This document shows positions 39,596-47,594 of a DNA stretch of 64,000 bases, piece by piece. Origin of the DNA: Mangrovimonas sp. TPBH4. GTDB taxonomy: Bacteria > Bacteroidota > Bacteroidia > Flavobacteriales > Flavobacteriaceae. The stretch lies in contig NZ_LBIO01000037.1 of the NCBI RefSeq assembly GCF_001280505.1, positions 354,881-418,880 of the forward strand. Reading direction: 5' to 3'. Each line of letters opens with the position of its first letter. The first letter of the stretch is position 1. The notes under the pieces were generated by a model. That model saw nothing but the letters and a program-made list of their open reading frames with translations. It did not search any database and was not told where the DNA came from. Both the position numbers and the translations under genes were made by a program.

Positions 39596-40639
39596 ATGAA
39601 TGTAGATTATTTTGTAGTAGGTTGTGGATTGGCGGGTATTGCATTTTGCGAACAATTGCGTCAACATAATAAAACCTTTTTGGTGTTCAACAATGAGTCG
39701 CAACAGTCATCAAAAGTAGCGGCAGGGGTCTATAATCCTGTTATTTTAAAGCGGTTTTCCGAAGTTTGGATGGCTAGGGAGCAATTGGATTTGGCATTAC
39801 CTAAATATAAGGACTTGGAAGGACTCTTGGGCACGCAAATAGATTTTTCAATTCCAATTCACAGGCGGTTTTCTTCAATTGAAGAACAAAACCTTTGGTT
39901 TTCTGCTTCAGATAAACCTGCATTGGAGGCTTTTTTATCGACTACTTTGGTTAAAAATCATAATGACGAAATCAAAGCGCCTTTTGGTTTTGGTAAGGTA
40001 TTGCATACAGGACGAGTTGATACCAACAAGCTCATTGATGGCTATATAGCGTATTTGTTGACGATGAACCAACTTATTTCCGAAGCTTTTAATTATGGCA
40101 CCTTGGAAATCAACTCAAATTCGTTTCAATATCATGAGCATACAGCTAAAAACATTGTATTCTGTGAAGGCTTTGGTATAAAGTCCAATCCTTATTTCAA
40201 CTATTTACCATTAAATGGCACTAAAGGGGAGACCATAACCATTAAGGCGCCCAATCTTAACTTGGATGTTATTTTGAAGGGATCTGTGTTTTTATTGCCA
40301 GAAGGAAATGATGTTTATACGGTTGGAGCAACTTACGATTGGAAGGATAAAACCAATCAACCCAGTCAAGCGGGACGAGAGGAATTGGTAGCGAAAGTAA
40401 AGGAATTAATTAATTGCGAATTCACAGTAATAGATCAAGAAGCAGGAATACGGCCAACGGTAAAGGATAGACGTCCTTTGGTTGGTGCACATCCAGAACA
40501 CTCAAACATGTATGTTTTAAATGGTTTGGGGACGCGCGGCGTTATGATTGCACCTTATGTAGCTGAGCAGCTCTATGGATCCATTGAAAACAACAAAGCT
40601 CTAAATCCAGAGATAGACATTAAGCGGTTTTCTTCTTAG
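39596..40639 (+). CDS. FAD-dependent amino-acid-oxidase-type (DAO family) oxidoreductase
   Basis: This 347-residue protein has an N-terminal Rossmann FAD-binding motif (YFVVGCGLAGIAF) and a C-terminal DAO-type end (GIRPTVKDRRPLVGAHPE, LNGLGTRGVMIAPYVAEQL). The family oxidises amines or amino acids; the substrate is not predictable here. An in-frame start 57 bp upstream falls inside the gldN terminator and is rejected. The 3' end overlaps the convergent DUF983 gene by 20 bp. Confidence 0.88.
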   Translation: MNVDYFVVGCGLAGIAFCEQLRQHNKTFLVFNNESQQSSKVAAGVYNPVILKRFSEVWMAREQLDLALPKYKDLEGLLGTQIDFSIPIHRRFSSIEEQNLWFSASDKPALEAFLSTTLVKNHNDEIKAPFGFGKVLHTGRVDTNKLIDGYIAYLLTMNQLISEAFNYGTLEINSNSFQYHEHTAKNIVFCEGFGIKSNPYFNYLPLNGTKGETITIKAPNLNLDVILKGSVFLLPEGNDVYTVGATYDWKDKTNQPSQAGREELVAKVKELINCEFTVIDQEAGIRPTVKDRRPLVGAHPEHSNMYVLNGLGTRGVMIAPYVAEQLYGSIENNKALNPEIDIKRFSS

Positions 40640-41012
40640 CCCATTCTTTATCGTAATGCATAAAAATATTGATCCAAATATTTCTGGACAAGCGCATGAT
40701 AATGGGATAAAAGGCTATCATCGTCCCTACAATCGCGATAAAGGCGGTTTTTAAGGTCGTTCCAAGAATGAGATAGCTTATCACAAAGGCGGCCACGGCA
40801 AAGGCTATACCTACGGCATAGCTCACATACATGGATCCATAAAAAAATGAAGGCTCCAATCTGTATTTTGTACCGCAGTGTGAACACTTATCATGTATTT
40901 TTAGGGTATCGGTGATGATGTACGGATTTTTGTTGACGTACATGGATTCTTCTTGACACTTTGGACAAGATCCCGTAAATATGCTATACAGCTTAGTCCC
41001 TTTTTTTATCAT
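40620..41012 (-). CDS. DUF983 family membrane protein
   Basis: This 130-residue protein has two CxxC pairs near the N-terminus (CPKCQ, CSHCG), which probably bind zinc, then two transmembrane helices (~58-78 and ~82-105), as in DUF983 proteins. Function unknown. It overlaps the end of the FAD oxidoreductase gene tail to tail, and no terminator is visible between them. Confidence 0.88.
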   Translation of the reverse strand: MIKKGTKLYSIFTGSCPKCQEESMYVNKNPYIITDTLKIHDKCSHCGTKYRLEPSFFYGSMYVSYAVGIAFAVAAFVISYLILGTTLKTAFIAIVGTMIAFYPIIMRLSRNIWINIFMHYDKEWAKKKTA

Positions 41013-41095
41013 GGATTTATAGTGTATTTTTGCGTTTTCTATCGAATTGTAAAGTTACGTTTTATAGAATGATTAATTGTAACAAAAGTCACTAA

Positions 41096-43003
41096 ATGCT
41101 CAATATCCATAACCTCTCTATTTCGTTTCAGGGCGAATATTTATTTGAAGAAATCACCTTTAAACTCAATCCTGGGGATAGGGTTGGTTTGATTGGTAAA
41201 AACGGGGCTGGTAAATCTACCATGCTCAAGATTTTGTCTGGGGATATGGAGCCTGATTTGGGGCAAATAGCTTCCGATAAAAATTTAAGCATTGGATTTT
41301 TAAGACAGGACATAGATTTCATCCAAGGAAGGACAGTTTTGGAAGAAGCCTATGAAGCGTTTCGGGAGATTAAGGCCTTGGAACGGAAATTAGAGAAGAT
41401 CAACCTAGAAATGGCAGAGCGTACCGATTATGAAAGTGAAAGCTATCACCAATTGATGGTCGATCTAAATGAAATTCAGCATCAATATGAAATCTTGGGA
41501 GGTTACAATTATCAAGGTGAAACCGAAAAAATTCTTCAAGGTTTAGGTTTTAAAAGGGAGGACTTTAATAAACTTACGGATACCTTTTCCGGAGGATGGC
41601 GTATGCGTATTGAATTGGCCAAGTTGTTACTTCAAAACAATGATATTTTACTTCTGGATGAGCCTACCAACCACTTGGATATTGAATCCATTATTTGGTT
41701 GGAAGGATTTTTAAAGGGCTATTCCGGTGCCGTAGTGATTGTATCCCACGACAAAATGTTCTTGGATAATGTAACCAATCGTACTATTGAAATCTCCTTG
41801 GGACGAATCTACGATTACAATAAGCCTTATTCAAAGTTTTTAGTGCTTAGAAAGGAAATCAAGGAACAGCAGTTAGCCTCACAAAAAAATCAGGAGAAAC
41901 AGATTCAGCAAACCGAAAAACTGATTGAAAAATTTAGGGCCAAGGCTTCCAAAGCTTCCATGGCACAGTCTCTGATCAAGAAATTGGACCGAATGGAGCG
42001 AATAGAGGTAGATGAAGATGACAATAGCGTGATGACCTTAAATTTTCCGGTGTCCATTACCCCAGGTAAAGTGGTAGTTGAAGCTGAAAATATATCCAAG
42101 AATTATGGTGACTTACAGGTTTTAAATGGCATCGACTTAAGTATTGAAAGAGATTCCAAAACGGCTTTTGTTGGGCAGAATGGTCAGGGTAAATCTACCT
42201 TGGCTAAAATTATTGTTGGGGAAATAAAGCACGAAGGGCATTTAAAGTTGGGGCATAACGTGCAAATAGGGTATTTTGCTCAGAACCAAGCAGAATATCT
42301 GGACGGCAACAAAACAGTTTTGGATACCATGATTGATGCTGCTAATGAGTCCAATAGAAGTAAGGTAAGAGACATTTTGGGATCGTTCTTGTTCCGTGGT
42401 GAGGAGGTTGATAAATATGTGAGAGTGCTTTCCGGAGGGGAACGAAACCGTTTGGCGCTGGCAAAATTGTTACTGCAACCCTTGAATGTGTTGGTTATGG
42501 ATGAGCCCACTAACCATTTGGACATTAAATCCAAAAATGTTTTAAAAGAAGCATTAAAGAAGTTTGAGGGAACTTTGATTTTAGTGTCTCACGACCGTGA
42601 TTTTCTTCAAGGGCTTACAAATAAGGTGTACGAATTCAAAGATCAAAGAATCAAGGAGTATCTGGGAGATATCGATTTCTATTTAGAGCAACGCAACGTG
42701 GAGAACCTTAGGGAAGTTGAAAAACGCGATGTTATCAAAGAGCAACCAAAGGAAACCAATAAGCAATCATACCAAGACCAAAAGAAGATGAAAGCTTTGG
42801 CCAACAAGTTGAGCAATACCGAAGCTAAAATTAGTCAACTGGAAAAGGAAATCAAGGCTATTGATGCCGAACTTGCTATAAATTATGATGCCTTAGTGGC
42901 AGACCCTAGTTTCTTTGAGAATTATCAAGCCAAAAAGGACAAATTGGATACTCTCATGTTGGATTGGGAAACAATCCACGAGGAGTTGGATAGTTTTAAC
43001 TAA
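41096..43003 (+). CDS. ABC-F family ATPase (Uup/EttA-like)
   Basis: This 635-residue protein has two ABC ATPase domains without transmembrane segments: Walker A GKNGAGKST and GQNGQGKST, signatures FSGGWRMR and LSGGERNR, and two LLLDEPTNHLD / VMDEPTNHLD Walker B motifs. A linker of ~80 residues lies between the domains and a coiled-coil C-terminus follows (~555-635). ABC-F proteins act on the ribosome, and the C-terminal coiled coil with this length fits the Uup-like branch. Antibiotic resistance is not implied. Confidence 0.93.
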   Translation: MLNIHNLSISFQGEYLFEEITFKLNPGDRVGLIGKNGAGKSTMLKILSGDMEPDLGQIASDKNLSIGFLRQDIDFIQGRTVLEEAYEAFREIKALERKLEKINLEMAERTDYESESYHQLMVDLNEIQHQYEILGGYNYQGETEKILQGLGFKREDFNKLTDTFSGGWRMRIELAKLLLQNNDILLLDEPTNHLDIESIIWLEGFLKGYSGAVVIVSHDKMFLDNVTNRTIEISLGRIYDYNKPYSKFLVLRKEIKEQQLASQKNQEKQIQQTEKLIEKFRAKASKASMAQSLIKKLDRMERIEVDEDDNSVMTLNFPVSITPGKVVVEAENISKNYGDLQVLNGIDLSIERDSKTAFVGQNGQGKSTLAKIIVGEIKHEGHLKLGHNVQIGYFAQNQAEYLDGNKTVLDTMIDAANESNRSKVRDILGSFLFRGEEVDKYVRVLSGGERNRLALAKLLLQPLNVLVMDEPTNHLDIKSKNVLKEALKKFEGTLILVSHDRDFLQGLTNKVYEFKDQRIKEYLGDIDFYLEQRNVENLREVEKRDVIKEQPKETNKQSYQDQKKMKALANKLSNTEAKISQLEKEIKAIDAELAINYDALVADPSFFENYQAKKDKLDTLMLDWETIHEELDSFN

Positions 43004-43061
43004 AAGACATTCACTTAAAATTTAGTTGTTTAAAATCGTTTCTAAATCTGTAACTTACAGA

Positions 43062-43238
43062 ATGGAAACATACTTCTTTCAATGTCCATATTGTTGGCAG
43101 CAAATATCTGTTGTAGTGGACAAGTCTATTCACAATCAAAATTATATTGAAGATTGCGAAGTCTGTTGTAATCCCATGTTGTTGGAAATCAAGATTCAAA
43201 ATTTTGACATATTTTACTTTCAAGTAAGTGAGCTTTAA
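43062..43238 (+). CDS. Small CPxCG-type cysteine-rich protein
   Basis: This 58-residue protein has two zinc-ribbon-like Cys pairs (CPYC at ~8-11 and CEVCC at ~33-37), matching the small CPXCG-related zinc finger proteins of proteobacteria and Bacteroidota. The ATG at 43062 (METYFFQCPYC) is preferred over 43026, because the family starts close to the first Cys pair. Function unknown. Confidence 0.75.
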   Translation: METYFFQCPYCWQQISVVVDKSIHNQNYIEDCEVCCNPMLLEIKIQNFDIFYFQVSEL

Positions 43239-43323
43239 TAAGTAAGAGTTTATAAAATATGTTGATTTTCAATGTCTTTATCAGTATTTCTTTTTAGTTG
43301 ACTATGTATTTCGTCGAAAAAAA

Positions 43324-43354
43324 TTTGCATTTCAACGAATTAAGATTATATTCG
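43324..43354 (+). promoter_or_regulatory. Candidate promoter of the LRR gene
   Basis: TTTG (43324-43327), a 19-base spacer and TATATTCG (43347-43354) give a 7-of-8 match to TAnnTTTG. It is about 37 bp upstream of the LRR start. Confidence 0.55.
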
Positions 43355-43390
43355 TTAATGTAACTTTTTTCTTGCTTCAAACTTATCATT

Positions 43391-44296
43391 ATGAAAACGC
43401 TCAAACTATCATTTCTGTTCTGTTTAATTAGTGTATTGTCATTTGGCGCAATTTCGGCCAAAGAAAAAGCAGCTCTTGTGGCATTAAATGCTTCCACCCA
43501 AGGAGAGCATTGGTTTAAAAAATGGAATCTCAATGCACCAGTATATACTTGGTGTGGTGTGATCATTGAGGACGATAAGGTGGTTGAGTTAAATTTAGAT
43601 TCCAATAACCTTTCGGGGACACTTCCAGAGATGTTTGGAGACTTGATTCACTTAAGAAAAATTAGTTTTTTTAGAAACGCTATCACCGGAAAGATTCCTT
43701 CATCCATAGGGAACCTAACGGAACTAAAAGTAATGAACATAGCTTTTAATCAATTGAACGGAACACTGCCAAGTTCCATTGTAAATTTAAAATCCTTGGT
43801 GTCGTTGCAGTTGTTTATGAATAGAATTGAAGGTGAGATCCCTCGTCAGATAGGAAACTTGGCCAATTTAGAATATTTGGAATTATATAATAACCACATA
43901 GAAGGAACGATTCCAAAATCCATAGGTAAACTTACCAAACTAAAAGAGCTTTTAATTAGCAGTAATAAAATTACCGGAAACCTTCCGAAGGAAATTTCAG
44001 GGATGGCATCACTAAGAGTATTGAGTGTCTTTGATAATCAAATGTTAGGGATTGTCCCAAAGTCAATTGGTAAGTTAACAGGTTTGGAAGAATTGGTATT
44101 GGCCAATAATGCTTTTTATGGTGATTTGCCAAATGAACTTGCTAGCTTGGTAAACCTGAAAGTTTTGCTCTTAGGAAACAACGCTTTCAAGGGAGATTTG
44201 GCGGCTTTGGAAAAAAACTTTCCAAAAATGAAAAATTTTGATGTGCACAATACTGAGGGTAGAGGAGTGATAGTAACCTTGGACCCAGAAGATTAA
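43391..44296 (+). CDS. Secreted leucine-rich-repeat protein
   Basis: This 301-residue protein has a signal peptide (LSFGAISA), a cap with WFKKWNLNAPVYTWCGV like that of plant-type extracellular LRR proteins, and about eight 23-24-residue repeats of the type LxxLxxLxLxxNxLxGxIPxxIGN. No T9SS sorting domain or anchor is seen, so its final location is unclear. LRR proteins bind other proteins. Such plant-type LRR proteins are common in Flavobacteriia and mostly uncharacterised. It is the last chromosomal gene before the tRNA that anchors the islands. Confidence 0.88.
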   Translation: MKTLKLSFLFCLISVLSFGAISAKEKAALVALNASTQGEHWFKKWNLNAPVYTWCGVIIEDDKVVELNLDSNNLSGTLPEMFGDLIHLRKISFFRNAITGKIPSSIGNLTELKVMNIAFNQLNGTLPSSIVNLKSLVSLQLFMNRIEGEIPRQIGNLANLEYLELYNNHIEGTIPKSIGKLTKLKELLISSNKITGNLPKEISGMASLRVLSVFDNQMLGIVPKSIGKLTGLEELVLANNAFYGDLPNELASLVNLKVLLLGNNAFKGDLAALEKNFPKMKNFDVHNTEGRGVIVTLDPED

Positions 44297-44361
44297 AATA
44301 AGCCCATAATAATTGTGTAGCTCCCGGCAAGAAATTGTTGGGAGTTATTTTTAAAATATGC

Positions 44362-44391
44362 TTTGTATTCTCAAAAAACGTCTTATATTTG
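44362..44391 (+). promoter_or_regulatory. Promoter of tRNA-fMet
   Basis: TTTG (44362-44365), an 18-base spacer and a perfect TATATTTG (44384-44391) lie 11 bp before the mature tRNA 5' end. Confidence 0.8.
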
Positions 44392-44402
44392 CAGCACGAT
44401 AT

Positions 44403-44476
<74 letters not shown>

Positions 44477-44498
44477 AAAGCTTAAAGCTGTTAAACTG

Positions 44499-44530
44499 AA
44501 CGGATTGTGTATTCACAATCCGTTTTTTTT
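44499..44530 (+). terminator. Terminator between tRNA-fMet and integrase 1
   Basis: An 11-bp perfect stem (aacggattgtg and its complement, loop tatt) is followed by eight T residues that run directly into the integrase ATG at 44531. It lies on the island side of the att site, so the element supplies the tRNA terminator. Confidence 0.88.
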
Positions 44531-45961
44531 ATGCAGTCAGCTATGCGGTTTTTGTTTGAAGTACACGATGCAGTACACGATTTTAGTATGAAATTGAACT
44601 ACAATGAACCCAAAATCTTCACAGGAGGCGTCAAGGTTTCCGAATGGAGTAAACTATCCAAAAAAGAGCAGAAAGATGCTCTTAAAAAGGACTGGTACGT
44701 CTATTATTCTTACCGAGATCCCGAGACGGGAAAGTTGACCCGACAAACAAATTTGAAAGGAGATGCAAATTTTCAGAAGACAAAAAGGAATAGGTTAAAA
44801 ATCCTAACACAAATAAAAGCGACTTTGGAGAAGGTTCTGGAGGCAGGATATAATCCCTATGCAGAGGACAATTCCAAGGTAAAGGACAGGCTTCTTAGCA
44901 AAGAACCGAAAGTCGTTGAGATGGCACGAGTAGAGGCTAAAACTGATAGTCGCAATAATGACCATAAGATTGCTCCAGAGATTTCCAATAAAGTTACCGA
45001 GGTAGCTGCTAGTAAAGCCAATCATAAAGTTGAAGGTATACAGGAGGAGGCAGAAAATGTGATGACGCTAGGGGAGGCCTTCAAGCTTGGTTTGGAAACT
45101 AAGCAAAAGGTTCTCAACGCAACTTCCTACCCTAAGTTCAAGAGTCGTATCAACAGGTTAAAGAGCTGGTTACAGGAAAATGGGATCACAGAAGAGTCTT
45201 CCATTAACCTAGTGACTAAAAAGATCGTAATAAATTACCTTAATGATGTCCTTCAACGTACAAGTCCAAGGAACAGAAATAATGCCCGTGTTGATCTAAG
45301 CTCTTTGTTTCAGGTTCTAGAGGACAATGAAGTAATAGCTGGCAATTTTGTTAAGAAGATCAATGTCCTTAGCGCTAAGCCTATCCGAAATAAGACCTAT
45401 AAGCCACAAGAGAACAAAGAGATTTATGCCTACCTTGAAAAGGAGGATCCTATTCTATCCTTGTTCATTAAGTTTGTTTCCTATAACTTCCTTCGTCCCA
45501 TAGAAGTTTGTAGGTTGAAAGTAAAGGATCTGGACGTGGAGGACAAAAAGTTGTATGTAAAGGCGAAGAATAAGCCTGTTAAGACAAAAATTATCCCAGC
45601 CAAACTTCTGAAAGACCTTCCCGACCTAACGAAGATGGATAGAAATTCCTTCCTATTTACTCCTGACAGAATTGGAGGGGAATGGGACACTACGGAAGTC
45701 AATAAGCGAGATTATTTTACAAAAAGATTTAAAAAGGTCAAGGATCATTTTGGCTTAGATGGGAACTATGGACTTTATAGTTTTAGGCATACTTTTATTA
45801 CTATGCTTTACAGGGAACTTAAAAAGAACTTTAGTACTTATGAGACCAAATCCCAATTAATGCTTATTACAGGCCATTCAACTATGGAAGCACTAGAGAA
45901 GTATTTAAGGGATATCGACGCAGAACTACCAAAGGACTACTCTAACCTAATTAAGGTATAA
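44531..45961 (+). CDS. Tyrosine recombinase, integrase of island 1
   Basis: This 476-residue integrase has an N-terminal arm-binding region (WYVYYSYRDPETGKL), a core-binding SAM-like domain (~190-290, with RTSPRNRNNARVDLSSLF), and a C-terminal catalytic domain. The catalytic residues are Arg in NFLRPIEVCRL, the box YSFRHTF (first His replaced by Tyr), His in ITGHSTMEALEKY and the nucleophile Tyr in EKYLRD. A GTG at 44507 lies inside the terminator and is rejected. ATGs at 44531, 44543 and 44588 are possible; the VHDAVHD repeat aligns with EHENEHVLEHD of the second integrase, which favours an early start. It inserts the island at tRNA-fMet. Confidence 0.92.
   Translation: MQSAMRFLFEVHDAVHDFSMKLNYNEPKIFTGGVKVSEWSKLSKKEQKDALKKDWYVYYSYRDPETGKLTRQTNLKGDANFQKTKRNRLKILTQIKATLEKVLEAGYNPYAEDNSKVKDRLLSKEPKVVEMARVEAKTDSRNNDHKIAPEISNKVTEVAASKANHKVEGIQEEAENVMTLGEAFKLGLETKQKVLNATSYPKFKSRINRLKSWLQENGITEESSINLVTKKIVINYLNDVLQRTSPRNRNNARVDLSSLFQVLEDNEVIAGNFVKKINVLSAKPIRNKTYKPQENKEIYAYLEKEDPILSLFIKFVSYNFLRPIEVCRLKVKDLDVEDKKLYVKAKNKPVKTKIIPAKLLKDLPDLTKMDRNSFLFTPDRIGGEWDTTEVNKRDYFTKRFKKVKDHFGLDGNYGLYSFRHTFITMLYRELKKNFSTYETKSQLMLITGHSTMEALEKYLRDIDAELPKDYSNLIKV
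44561..44582 (+). repeat. Two GTACACGAT direct repeats 12 bp apart, left end of island 1
   Basis: GTACACGATG at 44561 and GTACACGATT at 44573 overlap the integrase 5' end. The same pair with the same 12-bp phase occurs at the right end of the island (58881, 58893). They are candidate arm-type binding sites of the integrase. Confidence 0.6.
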
Positions 45962-46094
45962 TTTAATCCTTACTAATTATGTGTCTCTTTTTTTGACCTG
46001 AAAGGATTTAGGGGTAATGTGAATAAACAATAGTTGTTTTAGGTGGGTTAGAAGTGGATAAATTATAATTTCGCCCGACCTAAATCAATATTGT

Positions 46095-47096
46095 ATGGCA
46101 TATTTTAATAACATCAACCTAAAGGATGAATCTGGTAGTAAAAAGGCATTAGAGTTAATTGAGGAGCTCGAAGATTTTGATGAGCTTTTAGTTGGGGAGG
46201 GATACTTTCAATGGGAAAACTCGGCAAGGATAGTAGTATCTGATGAAATTTTTCAAAATCAAGTTGTCCCCTTAAAGCGCCAGCTAACACCCGTAAAAGA
46301 ATTGCGGGATGAGTTCTATGAGTTTATTGTAACAAGATGGAAGATTTTTATTTCAGAGGACTATAATGATTTTTTACGTGAATGGGACAAAGCCGTGTTT
46401 GGAAAAGATGCACTAGAGCTCAGGAAATATGCAAGTGGACTATTTCTTGATATTATGTCTGTATTAAAACCAGAAGGGTTTGATAAGGTCGTCCAGACGG
46501 TGAATAGTGAGGGGGATGTTGTGTCGTATACACAAGCCAAGTTTGAGTACCTTTATTATCACAGAAATGCCTTAAAGAGGGCGTTGGCGACTAAAGATAT
46601 GGTTGTCCCATTTCTATGTGGTGATCTAGAGTATTTCACAGAGGAGTTAATTCTTCAAAATTTAAATATTCGAACTGTAGTCAACTTCGAGACACATTTA
46701 AAAATATTACTTAATCTTAATAGGCAGTTCAAATTCGAAGAAGATAATTACTTTTCCAAGGCAGCGGAATTAAAGCGGAAATATGAAGAAGGCTATATGG
46801 ATCTGTTTAATGACTTTGAGTTTTTCCGTTTTGTCTACAATAAGATAACTTCATTTAGGGAGTATCCAGAGATGTACATTCAGGCCTTTTTTCTTGCTAT
46901 GGCAGGAAAAGGATATCTCGAAGAGAGTAAGCCAAAGAGCTACCTTAATTTCGTTAAAAAGGAGTTTGGAGTGGAGCTTATTCGGGTTCTAAAACCTAAG
47001 GAACATTTGAACAGAAAATATTATGAAAGGGTTCAACTTTTAACCACCGAAATCGAGAAATACGAAGCCTCAATGGAGGGTAAATCGGCTTTTTGA
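46095..47096 (+). CDS. Unrecognised 333-residue island protein
   Basis: I do not recognise a family. The protein is hydrophilic, acidic and Phe/Tyr-rich with predicted helices throughout (KKALELIEELEDFDELL, RDEFYEFIVTRWKIFI, FEFFRFVYNKITSFREYP) and a basic C-terminal part (LIRVLKPKEHLNRKYYERVQLL). There is no signal peptide, membrane segment, zinc motif or nucleotide-binding loop. It follows the integrase after 133 bp, and its TGA stop is part of the first of three 21-bp iterons. A DNA-binding or replication-initiation role is possible by position only. It does not resemble RteC. An imperfect inverted repeat (tttaggtggg / cccgacctaaa, 46038-46084) just upstream may be an operator. Confidence 0.7.
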   Translation: MAYFNNINLKDESGSKKALELIEELEDFDELLVGEGYFQWENSARIVVSDEIFQNQVVPLKRQLTPVKELRDEFYEFIVTRWKIFISEDYNDFLREWDKAVFGKDALELRKYASGLFLDIMSVLKPEGFDKVVQTVNSEGDVVSYTQAKFEYLYYHRNALKRALATKDMVVPFLCGDLEYFTEELILQNLNIRTVVNFETHLKILLNLNRQFKFEEDNYFSKAAELKRKYEEGYMDLFNDFEFFRFVYNKITSFREYPEMYIQAFFLAMAGKGYLEESKPKSYLNFVKKEFGVELIRVLKPKEHLNRKYYERVQLLTTEIEKYEASMEGKSAF

Positions 47097-47142
47097 TATA
47101 GAAATGCCCTTTTTTGATATAACTTTTCTGTTTTTTGATATA
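47090..47142 (+). repeat. Three TTTTTTGATATA iterons at exact 21-bp spacing
   Basis: The GATATA cores start at 47095, 47116 and 47137, two helical turns apart, each preceded by a run of five or six T. The first overlaps the stop codon of the upstream gene. Such phased AT-rich repeats are typical of initiator-binding iterons, but a regulatory array is the alternative. Confidence 0.65.
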
Positions 47143-47252
47143 GAATGTAATACAGTTTTTTAGCCCTCTTCTGGGGATGCTCATAATTTGCAAGTGTTAA
47201 CCAATACCTGTAAATTATGAACAGTATTACTATTAAAAGGAAAGCAGATCGA

Positions 47253-47397
47253 GTAAGGAGGCTTTCGGTGCTCAGCACCTTTATCCTTACAAAAGAAATT
47301 CAAGTGAAGCAAAGTAGCGGTAAAGCAGCCCTACTTTTCTTTAGACTACAAATTTATATATGCCGCCTATGGATCCGTATGGTCTATAGGCGGCATT
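47253..47397 (+). ncRNA. Candidate structured RNA with three hairpins
   Basis: Three consecutive hairpins occupy a gene-free stretch before the RHH gene. The first (47253-47290) has outer stem GTAAGGA/TCCTTAC and inner GGTGC/GCACC. The second (47311-47337) has AAAGTAG/CTACTTT. The third is a strong 11-bp stem, ATGCCGCCTAT and its complement (47360-47396), followed by a T-rich tract. The last could be a terminator and the whole a small RNA or a 5' leader controlling the replication genes. No known RNA family is recognised. Confidence 0.4.
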
Positions 47398-47432
47398 CTT
47401 ATTTATTAACCCAAATTAAACTTTAATCAACT

Positions 47433-47594
47433 ATGAAAAAATTTATGATTAATGTGCGAGTAACTAGCACACAAATGGACGGTATAGAACAAATGAGGCA
47501 TGCCAAAAAACAAACTGTTTCTGAATACATCAGAGGCTTGATCGATCAAAATATGCTTAATCCTAAAAAACTTAAGAATTATGAAAGATCCTAA
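47433..47594 (+). CDS. Small ribbon-helix-helix-type protein
   Basis: This 53-residue protein (starting MKKFMINVRVTSTQ) has the layout of a ribbon-helix-helix DNA-binding protein: a short beta strand MINVRV, helix MDGIEQMRHA, turn, and helix TVSEYIRGLIDQN. RHH proteins act as dimers, as plasmid copy-control repressors or relaxosome accessories. The gene overlaps the ATPase gene by 14 bp, so expression is probably coupled. Candidate targets are the 21-bp and 9-bp repeat arrays on either side. Confidence 0.7.
   Translation: MKKFMINVRVTSTQMDGIEQMRHAKKQTVSEYIRGLIDQNMLNPKKLKNYERS

Noticed and set aside
44507..44530. GTG start for integrase 1 at 44507
   Set aside because: It lies inside the stem of a strong terminator hairpin, and the added residues have no counterpart in the homologous integrase 2.
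46095..47096. RteC-type regulator assignment
   Set aside because: The position behind an integrase suggested RteC, but the characteristic RteC sequence segments are not visible and the protein is longer.
47217..47426. 69-codon ORF between the iterons and the RHH gene
   Set aside because: The translation has no recognisable features and runs through three hairpins. I consider a structured RNA or leader more likely, but a small protein is not strictly excluded.
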